A stretch of 7,612 bases of DNA. Origin: Sphingomonadales bacterium. Lineage in GTDB: Bacteria; Pseudomonadota; Alphaproteobacteria; Sphingomonadales; Sphingomonadaceae. The stretch's first letter is position 1. Each line of letters opens with the position of its first letter. Of the stretch, positions 5,446 through 7,612 are shown piece by piece. The translations under genes were made by a program, and so were the position numbers. The stretch is taken from positions 1 through 7,612 of the forward strand of contig JAGWUU010000159.1 in the NCBI GenBank assembly GCA_028868335.1, in the 5' to 3' direction. The notes under the pieces are model-generated. The model worked only from the letters and a program-made list of their open reading frames with translations, did not search any database and was not told the DNA's origin.

Positions 5446-7612
<2,167 letters not shown>

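Overview
The window is high-GC chromosomal DNA from an alphaproteobacterium, most likely a member of the Sphingomonadales (Novosphingobium/Erythrobacter-type). This is judged from the protein sequences, from the arsR–metF–split metH gene order, and from an intergenic palindrome of a kind I remember from sphingomonad genomes. No database search was possible, so the taxonomy is inference. It looks like core housekeeping DNA. I see no phage, transposase, CRISPR array, tRNA or rRNA.

Left end, plus strand (1-889): the 3' part of an RluA-family pseudouridine synthase gene, cut by the window edge, overlaps by 20 bases the gene for the ribosome-rescue hydrolase ArfB (GGQ motif). Both products act on RNA or the ribosome.

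Minus strand (890-2245): a tight three-gene set. In transcription order it encodes two small lipoproteins (77 and 83 aa) and then a 284-aa double-hotdog HTD2/mesaconyl-C4-CoA-hydratase-like dehydratase. The dehydratase gene meets arfB tail to tail with no spacer: the two stop codons form TGATCA at 887-892.

Right half, plus strand (2379 to the end): a methionine/one-carbon operon. It begins at a near-perfect 22-bp palindrome (2379-2400), probably the operator of the first gene product, an ArsR-type repressor fused to a SAM-methyltransferase-like domain (SahR-like). metF (5,10-methylenetetrahydrofolate reductase) and the homocysteine-binding module of methionine synthase follow, each joined to the preceding gene by an ATGA overlap. 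After 86 bases holding a 26-bp-arm hairpin repeat comes the rest of methionine synthase: folate, cobalamin and reactivation domains, cut by the window end. Together MetF makes 5-methyl-THF, the two MetH pieces pass the methyl group to homocysteine through cobalamin, and the SAM/SAH-sensing repressor probably adjusts the set to the methyl-cycle state.

Nothing here is a clearly new system. The points most worth a second look are the operator that overlaps a candidate start codon and promoter (possible leaderless mRNA), and the hairpin repeat between the two halves of methionine synthase, whose stem covers part of the second half's ribosome binding site.
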